Below are positions 24,201 to 35,948 of a stretch of 64,000 nucleotides of DNA, in pieces. Every line of letters begins with the position of its first letter. The first letter of the stretch is position 1. A program made the position numbers and the translations under genes. Origin of the DNA: Byssochlamys sp. IMV 00236 (taxonomy: Eukaryota; Ascomycota; Eurotiomycetes; Eurotiales; Thermoascaceae); assembly GCA_001931875.2 (NCBI GenBank), contig MSJH02000816.1, forward strand, positions 1-64,000. The letters run 5' to 3'. A model generated the notes under the pieces. The model worked only from the letters and a program-made list of their open reading frames with translations, was not told the origin of the DNA and did not search any database.

Positions 24201-26659
24201 CTTTAATAATTATTATATTTAGGGCTTAATAATCTATATAAATCTATATTCTTTTATTAGGCTTTTTAATAAATAAAATTAAAAATATAGTAGGTAATAA
24301 GCTTAGGCAAATAAATTCTTTTTTTAGGTTTTTTTTAATTTATTTTTTTAAAATCTTTAATTTATCTTAAGATATAGTATATAAAGATTTAAAAGAGAGT
24401 AACTTTTTCTTTAGCAGCTTAATATATAATTATAAGAATAATATAATAATAGGCGCTTAGCCTCTTTAGGAGAAAAAATATTAATATAATTCTTAAACTC
24501 TTTAAATAATAAGTAAATAAAATCTTTTTTTTTAAATTTATTTAATTTTTAGAATAATATCTAGGTCCTCTAAGATAATTATAAATATTTAAATATTTCT
24601 TTAAATATAGGTAGAATAGGCAGCTAGAGAAATAAAGGCTATATTTCTCTCTTTTAATCCTCTAGGTCTTAAAGATAAATATTAGAGTAAAGTCTTTAAG
24701 AGAATATTATATAGAGTAAGTATTTTAATTAATTTTAAAGATATATTATAATTTTTTTAATAATAATTATTATTAAAAACAATATTATAAATAGTAAATT
24801 ATAGGTGTAAGTTATAGTACTTTAACTAGAGAAGTCTTAAAATAATAGAATAATACGCTAGTTAAATAATATAGAACTTAATATCTTTTTTAAAATAATC
24901 TTTAATTCTTATATTTATCTAAATATAATATATAATCTTCTTATCTTCTAGTTTTTTTTATTAAATATATATAGAGTAATTAGGCTTTTTAAGGAGATAA
25001 GCTTTAACTTCTAGTCTTTAGCCTATTTTTAGTTTATAAATCTTTATTTTTTAGCTTTAATATTAAGTAAGGCATAAATTAATAAATAAATCTTCTTCTT
25101 TTTCTTTTTTAATATTATTAATAATATTATTAATTTTAATTATTATAAATATTTTTTAAGGTTAATTCTATAAATAATAGCAGTAGAGATTTAAATAATA
25201 TATAGTTTTTAAGCCTAGCCGCGACTTATTTTAAGCTTATTCTTTTTATTAAAGACTAGCTAAGTAATAAATTATATAAGTCTAGGTATTAAATTACCTG
25301 AGAAGTTTAAAGATAGAGTTTATATATAGCTATAATTTAAATCTTTTAGTAATTATCTAGATATAAATAATCTCTAATATAATATTTTAAAGAACTATAA
25401 TAAAAATAAGCATTAATCTTATAATATAATAAGCTATATTCTCTCTTATTTAAATATTTAGAAGCGCTTAAGTTTATAAGATTATATAGCTATATAAGAG
25501 CTAGCTTATCTCTCTATATAGAATTTCTCTAAGATTAATTATTAATTCTTATAATAAGAATAAGGCTTAAAATAAATAAAAGAGACTAAATATATTAAGC
25601 AGGTTTTAAAATAATAGTATAAGTCTTTATAATAAAAAGCTAATTTATTATATATTAATAATAATAGTTCTTAAGGTTTTATAAGAATTTAGTAAATTAA
25701 TAATATTTATAATTTAAGGGCTAACTATATAATAATATTTTTTAAAATTTTTAACTAATAATTTGCTTAAATAGGGTAAATAATATTTTTTTTAAATATT
25801 TTTTTTTCTAGCGCTAGGCGCTAAAACTTAATAAAAAAAATTTTAAATTTTTTATTAGTTTAATAGAGGTTAAATAATTTACTATATATATTATTTATAT
25901 AATTAAGATTATTAAATATATATTCTAAGATATTTAAAATCTGTTAGTAATTATTAAGAATATAGGTCTTATCTCTAATATATAGTAATATTTAAGTATA
26001 AAATATATTCTTTAAGTAATTAATTATATAAGCTATATAGCTTTAAGGGGTTAAAAATTAGTCTTAGTTAATTATTATCTTCTCTTAGATTTAAGCTATA
26101 AAGCGCTAAAAGTCCTTTTAATTACTTTTAAATTTATTTAAATTAAAAAATCTCTTTAAAAATCTAAAGATAAAGGAAAGTATAATAATAAATATCTTAA
26201 ATATTTCTATTAAAGTAGCTGCAGGTCTCTTAATATTAAGCTTAAGTTTAAGTATAAATATAGATATATTTATAGTAGAAATAGCTATATAATAAGCTTA
26301 ATCTCTCTTAAGAATAGCTTAAATATATTATTATTTTTTTTTTATTAAACTATATCTCCTAATATTACTAAATAGCCTTAAGGTTAGTATTTTTTTATTT
26401 AAGTCTTTATTATATAGCTATAAACTCCTGCTAGAATTTTTAAAACCTTATATTAATTTATTTAATATATTAGCTAGCTTTATTTATAAATAACTTAGCC
26501 CTAGTAATATATTTATATATTAAGCAATAATAGTTATATTATTCTAGCCTATAGCTAGTAATAATATATTTAATAAACTTCCTTAAAATAATTAATAGAA
26601 ATAGAAGAATTAAAGCAGGTATTATTAATAATATTAACTTCTAGATAGAAGCTATATAG
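21228..26659 (-). pseudogene. Chromovirus B1 gag-pol pseudogene
   Basis: This is the inverted counterpart of the B2 coding region. The RNase H part is recognisable on the - strand at about 23,350-23,050 by similarity to the B2 segment around 32,000-32,150. From order and spacing, chromodomain and integrase should lie towards 21,300-22,800, reverse transcriptase at about 23,500-24,400 and gag at 25,000-26,500. RIP stops occur throughout. It is read less closely than B2, which serves as the reference copy. Confidence 0.75.
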
Positions 26660-26959
26660 TATTAAGATATAGGCTTAGAAAGTAGATTAGAATAAGTAAA
26701 ATAAGATAGTTAATACTAAGACTAGCTATAAGATCTCTATTTAATTAATTTAGACTAAAATAAGCTATTATAAGTAGGCTTAATAAATAAGATATAGCTT
26801 AAAAAGCTTAAATTTAGATTAAGCTATATGTTAAAGATATTTTCGCGAGATTATATATCTCCTTATATAAGTATTAAACAGCAGGTTAATTATCTTATTA
26901 AGATATCTTAGGGCAGCTTTCTCTAAGACTCTCCTATCTCCTATACTAGTACCGTAATA
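26660..26959 (-). repeat. 5' LTR of chromovirus B1
   Basis: 300 bp. On the - strand it begins TATTACGGTACTAG, the RIP form of a TGTTACGGTGC start. TTAAG follows on the + strand at 26,960-26,964. Confidence 0.85.
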
Positions 26960-27128
26960 TTAAGTTAGTTAAGTTCTTCTCTTAAGCTAGTATACTTAGT
27001 ATAAGAACTCTTTTATTAGGCTAACTATTCTCTATAACTATATATATAATTACTCTAGATTTCCTTATAAGAGAATCTCTTATATATTCTCTTTATAAAC
27101 TGCTAGTTCTAACTGCTATATTATAACA
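26960..27128 (-). repeat. 5' LTR of Copia D, proximal part
   Basis: The first five bases are the B1 target duplication TTAAG. The segment ends CTGCTATATTATAACA, so on the - strand the element begins TGTTATAATATAGCAG, an undamaged LTR start. Confidence 0.75.
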
Positions 27129-28310
27129 GTTTACTTATTAAAACTAGTAGATTAAAAGGTTATAGATAATACTTTTAATAAGCTTTATAACTTAGATTAT
27201 ATAAAATAAGCTAATAGCTATATACTTATTAAGTATTTAATTTTTATTATTTAAAAAATAGTAGAAAAAAATAGTTAATAAATATAAAAAGAATATATAA
27301 TAATAAATATTTATATACTAAATTAAAAGGTAAAGCTTAATATTTATCTTATCTTATTATAAGAGAAAATTCTAGTAATAATAATAAAAAAGCTATTTAT
27401 CTCTATTTATAATATAATCTTATTCTTTTATTAATAAAGAGTATTCTTATTTTATTAATTATAATTAATAGTAATAAATTATTAAAGCTAAAAGATTTTT
27501 AATATAGCTATAATAAGATTTTATAATATATTTACCTATATTTAATAAATTATAAACTATTACCTATAGAAGTTTTAAGAGTTTATTTATATTTATATAA
27601 ATAACTTAGTTATAATATTAAAGATATTAAATAATTATAAATAATATTTATATATACTCTTTTTTATAATATAAGAGCTTAATATTATCCTTAATTTTAA
27701 GAAGTTTTTTATTAAGTTTCTCTTAGTAATACTGTTAAATTATTAGGTTAATACTTTTAATATAATTAATTTAAAGGAGAAAATAAAAGTTATACTTATA
27801 ACTATAATAGTTACACTTAATATTAATATTAATATAAATATATTAAAGTATTAAATTCTTAATTAGCCTTTTTAAATAATAAAGATATATTTTTTAAGAA
27901 ATTAGAAGAAATTTCTTACTTAGCCTAAAGATAATAAAGCTATTTTTTATTATTATATTAGCAATAATAATAGTAATAATCTTAACTAATATCTTAATAA
28001 TAACTAGTTTAGTCTAAGTCTTTATATTAATAACTTTCTTATACTTTATCTCTAAGGCCTTTTTATAATATAAATAGAAGTTACTTTTAGCTTATTTATA
28101 ATAATTAGCTTAATAATAAAATAAGTTCTTTTTCTCTTTAATAAGCTTTTTAGCGCTACTATTAAATTAAAAAAACCTATTTATATAATAGTTAAAATTA
28201 TAGAAAAAGGCTAATTTAATAAAAATATAAACCTTCTATACTTTAATTCTAATATAATATTTATTTTAGCTAATAGATCTTCTATAGAATCTAAGGTAAA
28301 TAGAGATACT
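27129..28310 (+). pseudogene. Gypsy G reverse transcriptase pseudogene
   Basis: With stops read as Gln or Trp, the segment shows the RT blocks in order. These are a conserved KLVDQKVID start region, an NIYILNQKVKLNIYLI block (about 27,300-27,350), a region equivalent to FNVAMMGF reading FNIAIIRFYNIFTYIQ (about 27,500-27,550), and the catalytic box YINNL at about 27,594-27,608. A TVKLLGQY segment follows at about 27,735-27,760. The YVDD Asp pair has become Asn. RNase H is interrupted by B2 at 28,310. Confidence 0.65.
28306..28310. repeat. Target site duplication ATACT, left of chromovirus B2
   Basis: ATACT here is repeated at 34,354-34,358, directly outside the two B2 LTRs. Confidence 0.85.
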
Positions 28311-28610
28311 TATTACGGTGCCAATATAAGGGATAGGAAAACTAACTTACTAGCTAATACTTACCTAATCTAGAAGAGCGAGGTTTATACTTTTCTAAAT
28401 TATATAAGGAGTTATATAATCTTATAAAAATATTTTCAATATATAGCTTAATCTAAATTTAAGCTCTTTAAGCTATATTTTATTTATTAAGCCCGCCTAT
28501 AATAGTTTATTCTAATCTAAATTAGTTAGATAGAGATCTTATAGCTAGTCCTAGTATTAACTACCTTATTCTATTTATTTTAATCTACTTCTTAAGCCTA
28601 TATCTTAATA
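28311..28610 (+). repeat. 5' LTR of chromovirus B2
   Basis: 300 bp, beginning TATTACGGTGCCAATATAAG (RIP form of TGTTACGG) and ending CTTAATA (RIP form of CTTAACA). It differs from the 3' LTR mainly by transitions. Confidence 0.9.
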
Positions 28611-28779
28611 TTATATAGCTCTTATCTAAGAGTTAATATTATTAATAATACCTACCCTAATTCCCCTATTCCTGCTAATTATTCTAGAAGAGTTTATTAA
28701 GCATATTATTACTAATTATAGGCCGGAATAATATAATTACTATTGCCTAATATATAAATATATTATTAAGGCTAAATTA

Positions 28780-30000
28780 TCTATAAATAAAGCTAGCTAA
28801 TATATTAAATAAATTAAAATAAGATTTTAAAAATTTTAGTAAGAATTTATAGCTATATAATAAAGGCTTAAATAAAAAAATGCTAATCTTAAGGCTATTT
28901 AATAATATTAGAAGATATAGCTTAGTAAAAAATAATAATAATATATTTAGGCTATTCTTAAGAGAGATTAAGCTTATTATATAGCTACCCCTATTATAAA
29001 TATACCTATATTTATATTTAAATTTAAGCCTAATATTAAAAGATCTATAGCTGCTCTAATAAGAGTATTTAAAATATTTATTATTATATTTTTCTCCGCC
29101 CCTAAATTTTTAAAAAGATTTTTTAATTTAGATAAGTTTAAAGATAATTAAAAGGATCTTTAATATTTTATAGCCTAGATCTAAAAAAAGATAATAATTA
29201 ATTAAGATTAATTCCTAACTCCTTAAAGCTATATAGCTTATATAATTAACTGCTTAAAAGATATATTTTATATTTAAGTATTATTATATATTAGAGATAG
29301 GACTTATATTTTTAGCAATTATTAAGAGATTTTAAATATTCTGAAATATATATTTAATAATACTAATTATATAAATAATATATATAATAAATTATTTAAC
29401 CTTTATTAGATTAATAAGGAATTTAAAATCTTTTTTATTAAGTTCTAGCATTTAGTATTAGAAGAAGAAATGTCTAAAAAAATATTATTTACCTTATTTA
29501 AGTAAGCTATTAATTAAGAATTTTAAGGAATATTATTATATAATTAGCCCTTAAATTATAAATATTATTAGTTTATTAAATTTTTATAAGATTTTAAGAA
29601 TTATTGCTATTAATATATTATAAACTAGCCTTTTATTATAAAGACTTATACTGCTATTTTAAAACCTATTTAATATATTTAATTCTTTTTACCTGCTCTA
29701 AGTCTTGCCCTAGCTATAAAATATAATAATTAGCCTTAGAGAAGCCCTATATAAAAGGGTAAACTAGCCTTAATATAACTATATAACCTAATAAATTTAA
29801 ATACTTCTAGATACCTAGGCGGGAGAAAGTATAGCTTATTATATTATAAAACTAGCGCCTGCTTTTATTATAGCTTCTTAAAATATTATATTAAAGACTA
29901 TCTATACTTAGATAATTATTAAAAGATTTAAACTATAGCTATATATAAACCCTATCCTTAGACTTTTTAGATAATCTAGTTCCTAGACTTATATAATTTA
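28780..30000 (+). pseudogene. Chromovirus B2 gag pseudogene with RIP-altered zinc knuckle
   Basis: Gag packages the element's RNA. A Lys/Gln-rich coiled-coil-like stretch at about 28,780-28,970 precedes the capsid-like part. At 29,870-29,911 the residues CFYYSFLKYYIKDY keep the exact C-x2-C-x4-H-x4-C spacing of a retroviral CCHC knuckle. The second Cys, the His and the last Cys are all Tyr, as expected when TGY becomes TAY and CAY becomes TAY. No RNA binding by this motif is possible in the present form. Confidence 0.7.
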
Positions 30001-30599
30001 TCTCCTAGCTAGTCTTTAATAAAAGAAGTAAGCCTAGAGTAAATTATAGCTAGGCTTAAGAATTATATATTATTTAAATCTTTACTACTACTATTTATAG
30101 AATTAACCTTAAAAAATACTTATAATAATTAAAATTAATAATACTGCTTATAATATTAAAAAAAAGAAGAAGAAGATCTATTTATTAATTTATGCCCTGC
30201 TTAATATTAGGGCTAAAAAATAAAAATTTATAGATTAAAGATAGGCTAAAGACTAGGAGTTAGAGCCTATCCCCTTAAAGAGCTTAATTATCTTATATAT
30301 ATTTAATAAAAGAGAACTAGAGAATAGGAAGATTATATATTATATCTAGATAAATATAAGAATTAAGGATTACTTTAAAAAAGATATTAAATTCTATATT
30401 ATCTAACTAGTATATTATCCTATTATCTTAAGACTCTCCTAGTTAAAGTGCTATAATTTATATCTATAATTTACCGCTTATAATATTGCTTTTAATAATA
30501 ATTATTATTAAAAAAATTATAATATACCCCTAAAGCTAATTAAAATACTTACCTTATATAATATTTCCCTAAAAACTTTACCCTAATACCTGCCCCTGA

Positions 30600-33500
30600 G
30601 ACTTAGAGGATTAAAAAAGAGAAATATAGCCTTTATTTCTTTAGCCGCCTATTTTATCTATACCTAAAAAATATTTAAATATTTATAATTATCTTAGAGG
30701 ACCTAAATGCTATTTTAAAGATTAAATAAGTTTAAAAAAAAGACTCTGCCTATTTACTGCCTAAAAAGTTTAAAAATTATATTAATATCTTTTCCCCTAA
30801 GGAGGCTAAGCGCTTACTATTATATTATTTTTATAATTATAATATTAAGCTGCTAAAGGGAAAGTTACTTCTCTTTAAATCTCTATATATTATATTTTAA
30901 GATAAATTAAAGGTCTTAAAAAAATAGATTAAAAAAAATCTAAGAAAGAAATTTATCTATCTAAGTTTATTACCCGCTATATCTCTAATTCTATTTATTA
31001 AAAAGCCTAATAGAGAGATATAGATCTGTATAGATTATTAAGCCTTAAATATAATAATTATTAAAGACTAATATTTCCTGCCCCTAACTAAGAAGACCCT
31101 AAATAATCTAAAAGGAATAAAGTATTTTATAAAGATTAATATTATTTCTATATTTAATAACCTTTATATTAAGAAAGAATAAGAATACCTAATTACCTTC
31201 TATACTTAGCTTAGCTTATTTAAATTATTAATAATATTATTTAGCTTAATAAAAGCATTAATAATATTTTAATAGTTTATTAATAATACCCTATAAGATT
31301 ATCTCAATATCTTTTATACTATATACCTTAATAATATCTTAATATATAGTATAACCTACTTTAAATATATTTAATATATCTGCGCTATTTTATAAAAGCT
31401 ATATAAAATAGGCCTATATATAAAAATCTAAAAGTATAAGTTTATTATTTCTAAGACTAAGTTTTTAAATATTATTATTAATTAAGACTATATTAAAATA
31501 GACTTAGATAAGATAAAAATAATTATTAAATAAAAGATCTCAACCTATATAATTAATATATAAGTTTTTATTAAATTTAGCAACTTTTACTATTAGTTTA
31601 TTTATAACTTTTCTAAGATAATTATACTGCTTATAAATTTAACTTAAAAGAGAATTCTTTTTAATTAAATAATTATCTATTAATCTAGTTTTAAAGCCTT
31701 AAAAAAAGTATTTATTTAAGCCCTAATCTTAAAGCTATTTAACTAGACCTATAAAGTTATAATTAAAACTAACTTATCTAACTATATATTAGCTAAAGTT
31801 ATATCCTAGTATAATAATAAAAGAATCCTGTATCTTATTATATTTTTCTTAAAGAAGTTCTTTACTATAAAATATAATTATAAGATCTATAATAAAGAAC
31901 TGCTAGTAATTATTTACTGCTTTAAAAAATAATACCCTAAGCTTAAAGATATATTATTACTAATTAAAATTATTACAGACTATTATAATCTAGAATATTT
32001 TATATTAATTAAGCTGCTAAATTAGTAATAAGCTTATTAATCTAAGTTCCTATCTTAGTTTAACTTCTAAATTATATATTATCTTAAAAAGTAAGAAATA
32101 AAGCCTAATATCTTAATTAAAAGGTTAGAAAATCTCCCTAAAAAGGGGGATAAATAGCTATAGTATTAGAGCCAGATAATCCTAAAGAAGAAAAACCTTA
32201 ACCTATAGATTTAGAGATTTTTAAAACTAAAAGCTATTATTAGAAATTAAATAATAAAATATATTTATTTTATTAATTTAATAGCTTAAAAGATTAAAAA
32301 TCTTATTAAACCTATAAGAATACCTGCCTAATTTATTTTAAGAGATTAATTTATTTAGCCTAAAGAAGCTATCTAGTCTACCCTACTGCTTAATTAGTCT
32401 ATTAAAATTATTTAATCTATTAAGGAGATAATCTAGTCTATTAAAGAGACTATTTAGCCTATTAAAAAAATAGCCTTACTTATTAAATAAGACTAGTTAA
32501 GTTTCTCTACTATACCTAATAAATTAAAATATTTATTAAGTATTAAAGACCTGCTAGATATAGCTTATTTATCTAATAACTTAATATAATCTATCCTATA
32601 AGCCTTAGATTATAAAGCTAATTATTATCTTAAGATTATGCTAGCTAATTGCTAGTAAAAAGGAAGATATTTATATTATAAAGACTATTTATATATTTCT
32701 AACTATAATAAGCTAAAAGCCTGCTTATTATAAGAATACTATAATAAGTATATATCTAGATATTTTAAAAAATATAAGCTTTATAATCTAATCTTATAAG
32801 AGTATTATTAACTAAATATATATTAATATATAAATTATTAGACCTAAAATTACTATACTTACTATTATATTATACTTTTAAATAAAGGCTATTAAAGAGT
32901 CTTATACTAGCTTTCTGTCTCTAAATATTCTTAATAAGATATCTTAATAGATTTTATTATTAAACTTATATTTTGCTAAAATTATAATGCTATATTAGTT
33001 ATTATAGACTAACTTATAAAGATAAGATACTTTATTCCCTATTAGGCTATTTATAATATTAAAAGAATAGTATAATTATATATCTATTATATATAGAAGC
33101 TTTATAAGCTACTAAAGATTATAATATCTAATTAAGGCCCCTAATTTATTACTACCTTCTAGAAATACTTAATCTAATACTTAAATATTATAAATCTATT
33201 ATCTATTATTTATTACTCTAAAACTAATAATTAGACTAAGAGAATAAATATTATCCTAGAATAATACCTGCGCACTTATATTAGCTATCTATAAGATAAC
33301 TAGATTAACTAGCTATCTCTAGCTAAGTTTATATTAAACTCCTATTATTTTAAGATTATTAAAATATTACCTTTCTTTACTAATTATAAGTTTTATCTAT
33401 ATATAGAATTTAAGCTTATCTAGCCTATAAACTAGCCTATTACTAAAGATATTAAAGCCTTTATTAAAAAGATATAAAATATTATAAATTATATCTATAT

Positions 33501-34020
33501 CTAGATCTGCGCCGCCTAAGCCTATTATAAAAAGTAAACTAACTGCTATTAAACCTTAGCCTACTATTATTATATAAGATAGTCTATTTAATTAAATATT
33601 TAAAATATCTATACCTAGCATCCCTAAAAGAAACTTAACTAAAAGAATCTTAGCCTATTTTATATTACTAAGGTTATTAGTCTATATACTTACTAGCTTA
33701 ACCTATCTATCTTAATATATATTTATCCTATATTTAATATTAGCCTGCTCTGCCTTATTATTAAAGACCTTATATCTAAATAGAGATAATCTTTACTATT
33801 GCCTGTTAAAGTTAATAGTCTTAAAAAATAGATTATTAAAGATATCTTAGACTCCTAATAGAAACATTATAAATATAAAGGCCTTTAATTATAATATACT
33901 ATTAAATAGTTAGATTATAATAACTTAATTAAAGAGCCTATATATTATCTATAATATACCTAAAAAATTATTATAAACTTTTATTACTGCTATCTAAATA
34001 AGCTAAAGCCTAAAGATAAT
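30600..34020 (+). pseudogene. Chromovirus B2 pol pseudogene (RT, RNase H, integrase, chromodomain)
   Basis: Reverse transcriptase spans about 30,950-31,700. It has FIKKPNREI-stop-ICIDY near 31,000, TFYTQLSLFKLLI-type residues near 31,195, and the catalytic box YLNNILIYS at about 31,320-31,345 (normally YLDDILIYS). RNase H ends with YYNLEYFILIKLLN at about 31,980-32,020 and a LENLPKKGDK segment near 32,130. Integrase spans about 32,640-33,480, including LLSIIYYSKTNNQTKRIN (normally the LSTAYHPQTDGQTERVN block) near 33,200. A chromodomain follows at about 33,830-34,010, with IIKDILDS near its start. The family assignment is firm; individual boundaries are approximate. Confidence 0.88.
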
Positions 34021-34038
34021 CTTAATAGAGCTTAATCT

Positions 34039-34050
34039 TAAGGAGAGAAA
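34039..34050 (+). promoter_or_regulatory. Polypurine tract of chromovirus B2
   Basis: AAGGAGAGAAA lies three bases before the 3' LTR start at 34,054, the expected place for plus-strand priming. Confidence 0.65.
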
Positions 34051-34053
34051 TAT

Positions 34054-34353
34054 TATTATAGTGCTAATATAAGGGATAAAAAAACTAACCTATTAGCTAA
34101 TATTTATCTAATTTAGAAGAGTAAGGTCTATACTCTTTTAAATTATATAAGGAGTTATATAACCTTATAAAGATATCTTTAGTATATAGCTCAATCTGAA
34201 TTTAAGCTCCTTAAGCTATATCTTATTTACTAAGCCCGCCTGTAATAGCCTGTTCTAGTTTAAATTAGTTAGATAAAGATCCTGTAGCTAATCCTAGTAT
34301 CAACTACCTTACTCTATTTATTCTAACTTACTCCCTAAGCCCGCACCTTAATA
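34054..34353 (+). repeat. 3' LTR of chromovirus B2
   Basis: 300 bp, beginning TATTATAGTGCTAATATAAG and ending CACCTTAATA. It is followed by the target duplication ATACT. Confidence 0.9.
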
Positions 34354-35630
34354 ATACTAATCTATTAATAGCTATAAAAGGAGTAACGCTTAATTAAAGA
34401 AGTAGTTTTTTCTCTCTAATATTATAATAGTAGCTAAAGTCCTTAATATCTTAATAGTAATTAAGAGATTATAATCTAATATTATATTAATAATTAGATT
34501 TAGCTATATTTTAATAGCAGTAGCTATATTCTCTATAAAAGATATAAGAGAAGAGAATAGCTCCCCGAAGGGAAAGGTAATATCTTTAAGCTATTAATCT
34601 TATTAAAATTAGCATATATTATATAAATCTTAAACTAAAATAATTACTTAAAATATCTTACTATAAGAGAGTAGTATAAAATAAATTCTAAGACTTATAG
34701 TCTACTTAAATTAACTAATATTAATATAGTAAATTATAATAACTTACCCCTAGAGTAAGAAGCTTTAAAAATAAATAAAAAAGCAGCTAATCTTTTAAAG
34801 TTTTTAAGCTATTATATTATTAGCACTATTATACCTTTAAATATATATTTAAATATATTTAAGAATAAGAATTATATATAGCAAGAGGTAAAAAGATAAT
34901 TACTAAGAATTAATATTTTTACTTTATAGTATTATATAAATAATACTCTTAGCTTATATAATTTCTTAACTCTTTACTATAAAGGCGACGAGAAGCTTCT
35001 TTATTTATTATATTATAAACCTCTATAAGACTATACTCTATATTTAATATAATAATTTTATAATAGCTTAAAGATAAGCCTTTAAAAAAGGAGAGAATAC
35101 TATTATACTCTTAGCTTCTTATTAGAGTATAAGCTTATAAGACTATAGTAAAGCCTTAAATCTAAATATAATACTAAGATAATTAGTTAAAACCTTATAC
35201 TCCCCGCTTTTAAGATTTATATAATATTAAAGCTAAGAAATATTTAAGGATTAGAATATAAATAAGCTTTAAATTACTATCTTATTAAAAGCTAGTAATT
35301 TATTCTAATATAACTTATATTATACTATTCCCTTATTATATAAATATTCTACTATTAGATTCTCTTAGTATAAACCCTTTTCTATACTAATTAGACCCTT
35401 TATTATAATAATAGACTCTTCTCTAAGCTAGGTATATAAAGCTACTACTTCTCTCGCTATAAAACGCTAAAGAAGTAATTCGCTAATAACCTTTAAGAAC
35501 CTATATTTCTTACACTTAAATTTAATAACTTCTTATTTAAGTTTTTATTAAATAGCGGTAAATTTTTACTAGAGCTCTTAAAAATATACTTTAACTTAAT
35601 AGTTTACCTTATTTATAGTAGTCTTAACTC
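34354..35630 (+). pseudogene. Continuation of gypsy G pol, poorly resolved
   Basis: The segment resumes directly after the ATACT duplication. A + strand frame with RIP stops can be followed (a REQLPEGKGNIFKLLILLKLA segment lies near 34,550-34,620), consistent with RNase H or linker of gypsy G. I could not identify integrase motifs. The last part, from about 35,500, begins to resemble the leader of chromovirus B in inverted orientation, so the boundary is blurred. Confidence 0.35.
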
Positions 35631-35946
35631 TACTAATATATTTATATACTAAATAATAATATTTATACTATTTTAGCCTATAGCTAGTAATAATATATTT
35701 AATAAATTTATTTAAAATAGTTAGCAGGAATAAAGGAACTAGGGTAAGTATTATTAACAGTATTAACTCCTAGATAAAAGCTATATATTAAAGATATCTT
35801 CGCGAAGTTATATAGTTTCTTAGAAGAGCTTAAGCCTTACTTTTCTAGATTAAGTAAGTATTAGCCGGCAGATTAATTATCCTATTAAGATGCCTTAGGG
35901 TAGCCTTCTCTAGAATTCTCTTATCTCTTATACTAGTACTATAATA
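35631..35946 (-). mobile_element. Truncated chromovirus B fragment: leader and partial 5' LTR
   Basis: 35,640-35,786 matches the B1 leader (26,510-26,658), and 35,787-35,946 matches the outer part of the B1 5' LTR (about 26,832-26,959). The missing 170 bp lie between two copies of AGCTATAT in B1, and one AGCTATAT remains at the join (35,779-35,786). This points to deletion between short direct repeats. The fragment ends at the LTR terminus (TACTATAATA) and abuts a pogo remnant. Confidence 0.7.
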
Positions 35947-35948
35947 AA

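Larger units (their letters stand above)
20928..26959 (-). mobile_element. Complete chromovirus B1 (Ty3/gypsy), RIP-inactivated
   Basis: It is 6,032 bp with 300-bp LTRs at 26,660-26,959 (5') and 20,928-21,227 (3'), flanked by TTAAG on both sides. It is the same family as B2 at 28,311-34,353, inverted relative to it. B1 landed inside the Copia D 5' LTR, so it is younger than Copia D. Its left LTR keeps an undamaged TGTTAAGG end, while the right LTR shows TATTAAGA. Confidence 0.9.
15477..27128 (-). mobile_element. Copia element D, with chromovirus B1 inserted in its 5' LTR
   Basis: Read on the - strand, the 5' LTR is the right-hand copy (27,128-26,960 plus 20,927-20,792, split by B1) and the 3' LTR is 15,777-15,477. 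Both are about 300 bp and begin TGTTATAATA or its RIP form TATTATAATA. A tRNA-type primer site follows the 5' LTR and a purine tract precedes the 3' LTR. Excluding B1 the element is about 5.6 kb, normal for Copia. The outer flanks do not give a clean target duplication, and they belong to different parts of two different gypsy elements. Confidence 0.75.
28311..34353 (+). mobile_element. Complete chromovirus B2 (Ty3/gypsy), RIP-inactivated
   Basis: It is 6,043 bp with 300-bp LTRs (28,311-28,610 and 34,054-34,353) and a perfect 5-bp target duplication, ATACT. The internal order is gag with a zinc knuckle, protease, reverse transcriptase, RNase H, integrase and a C-terminal chromodomain, which defines the chromovirus branch. 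It is the best reference copy of the family in this window. It has stops in every domain, so it is dead. Confidence 0.9.
27129..35630 (+). mobile_element. Gypsy element G remnant, split by chromovirus B2
   Basis: 27,129-28,310 and 34,354 to about 35,630 are the two sides of the B2 insertion and read on in the same direction. The left part holds reverse transcriptase. The right part has no firm domain but follows as the rest of pol would. No LTR was found at either end. The clade resembles A1/A2, but the order at the junction (A1 ends at the C-terminal part of RT, G starts at the N-terminal part) shows G is not the continuation of A1. The right boundary is approximate. Confidence 0.5.
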
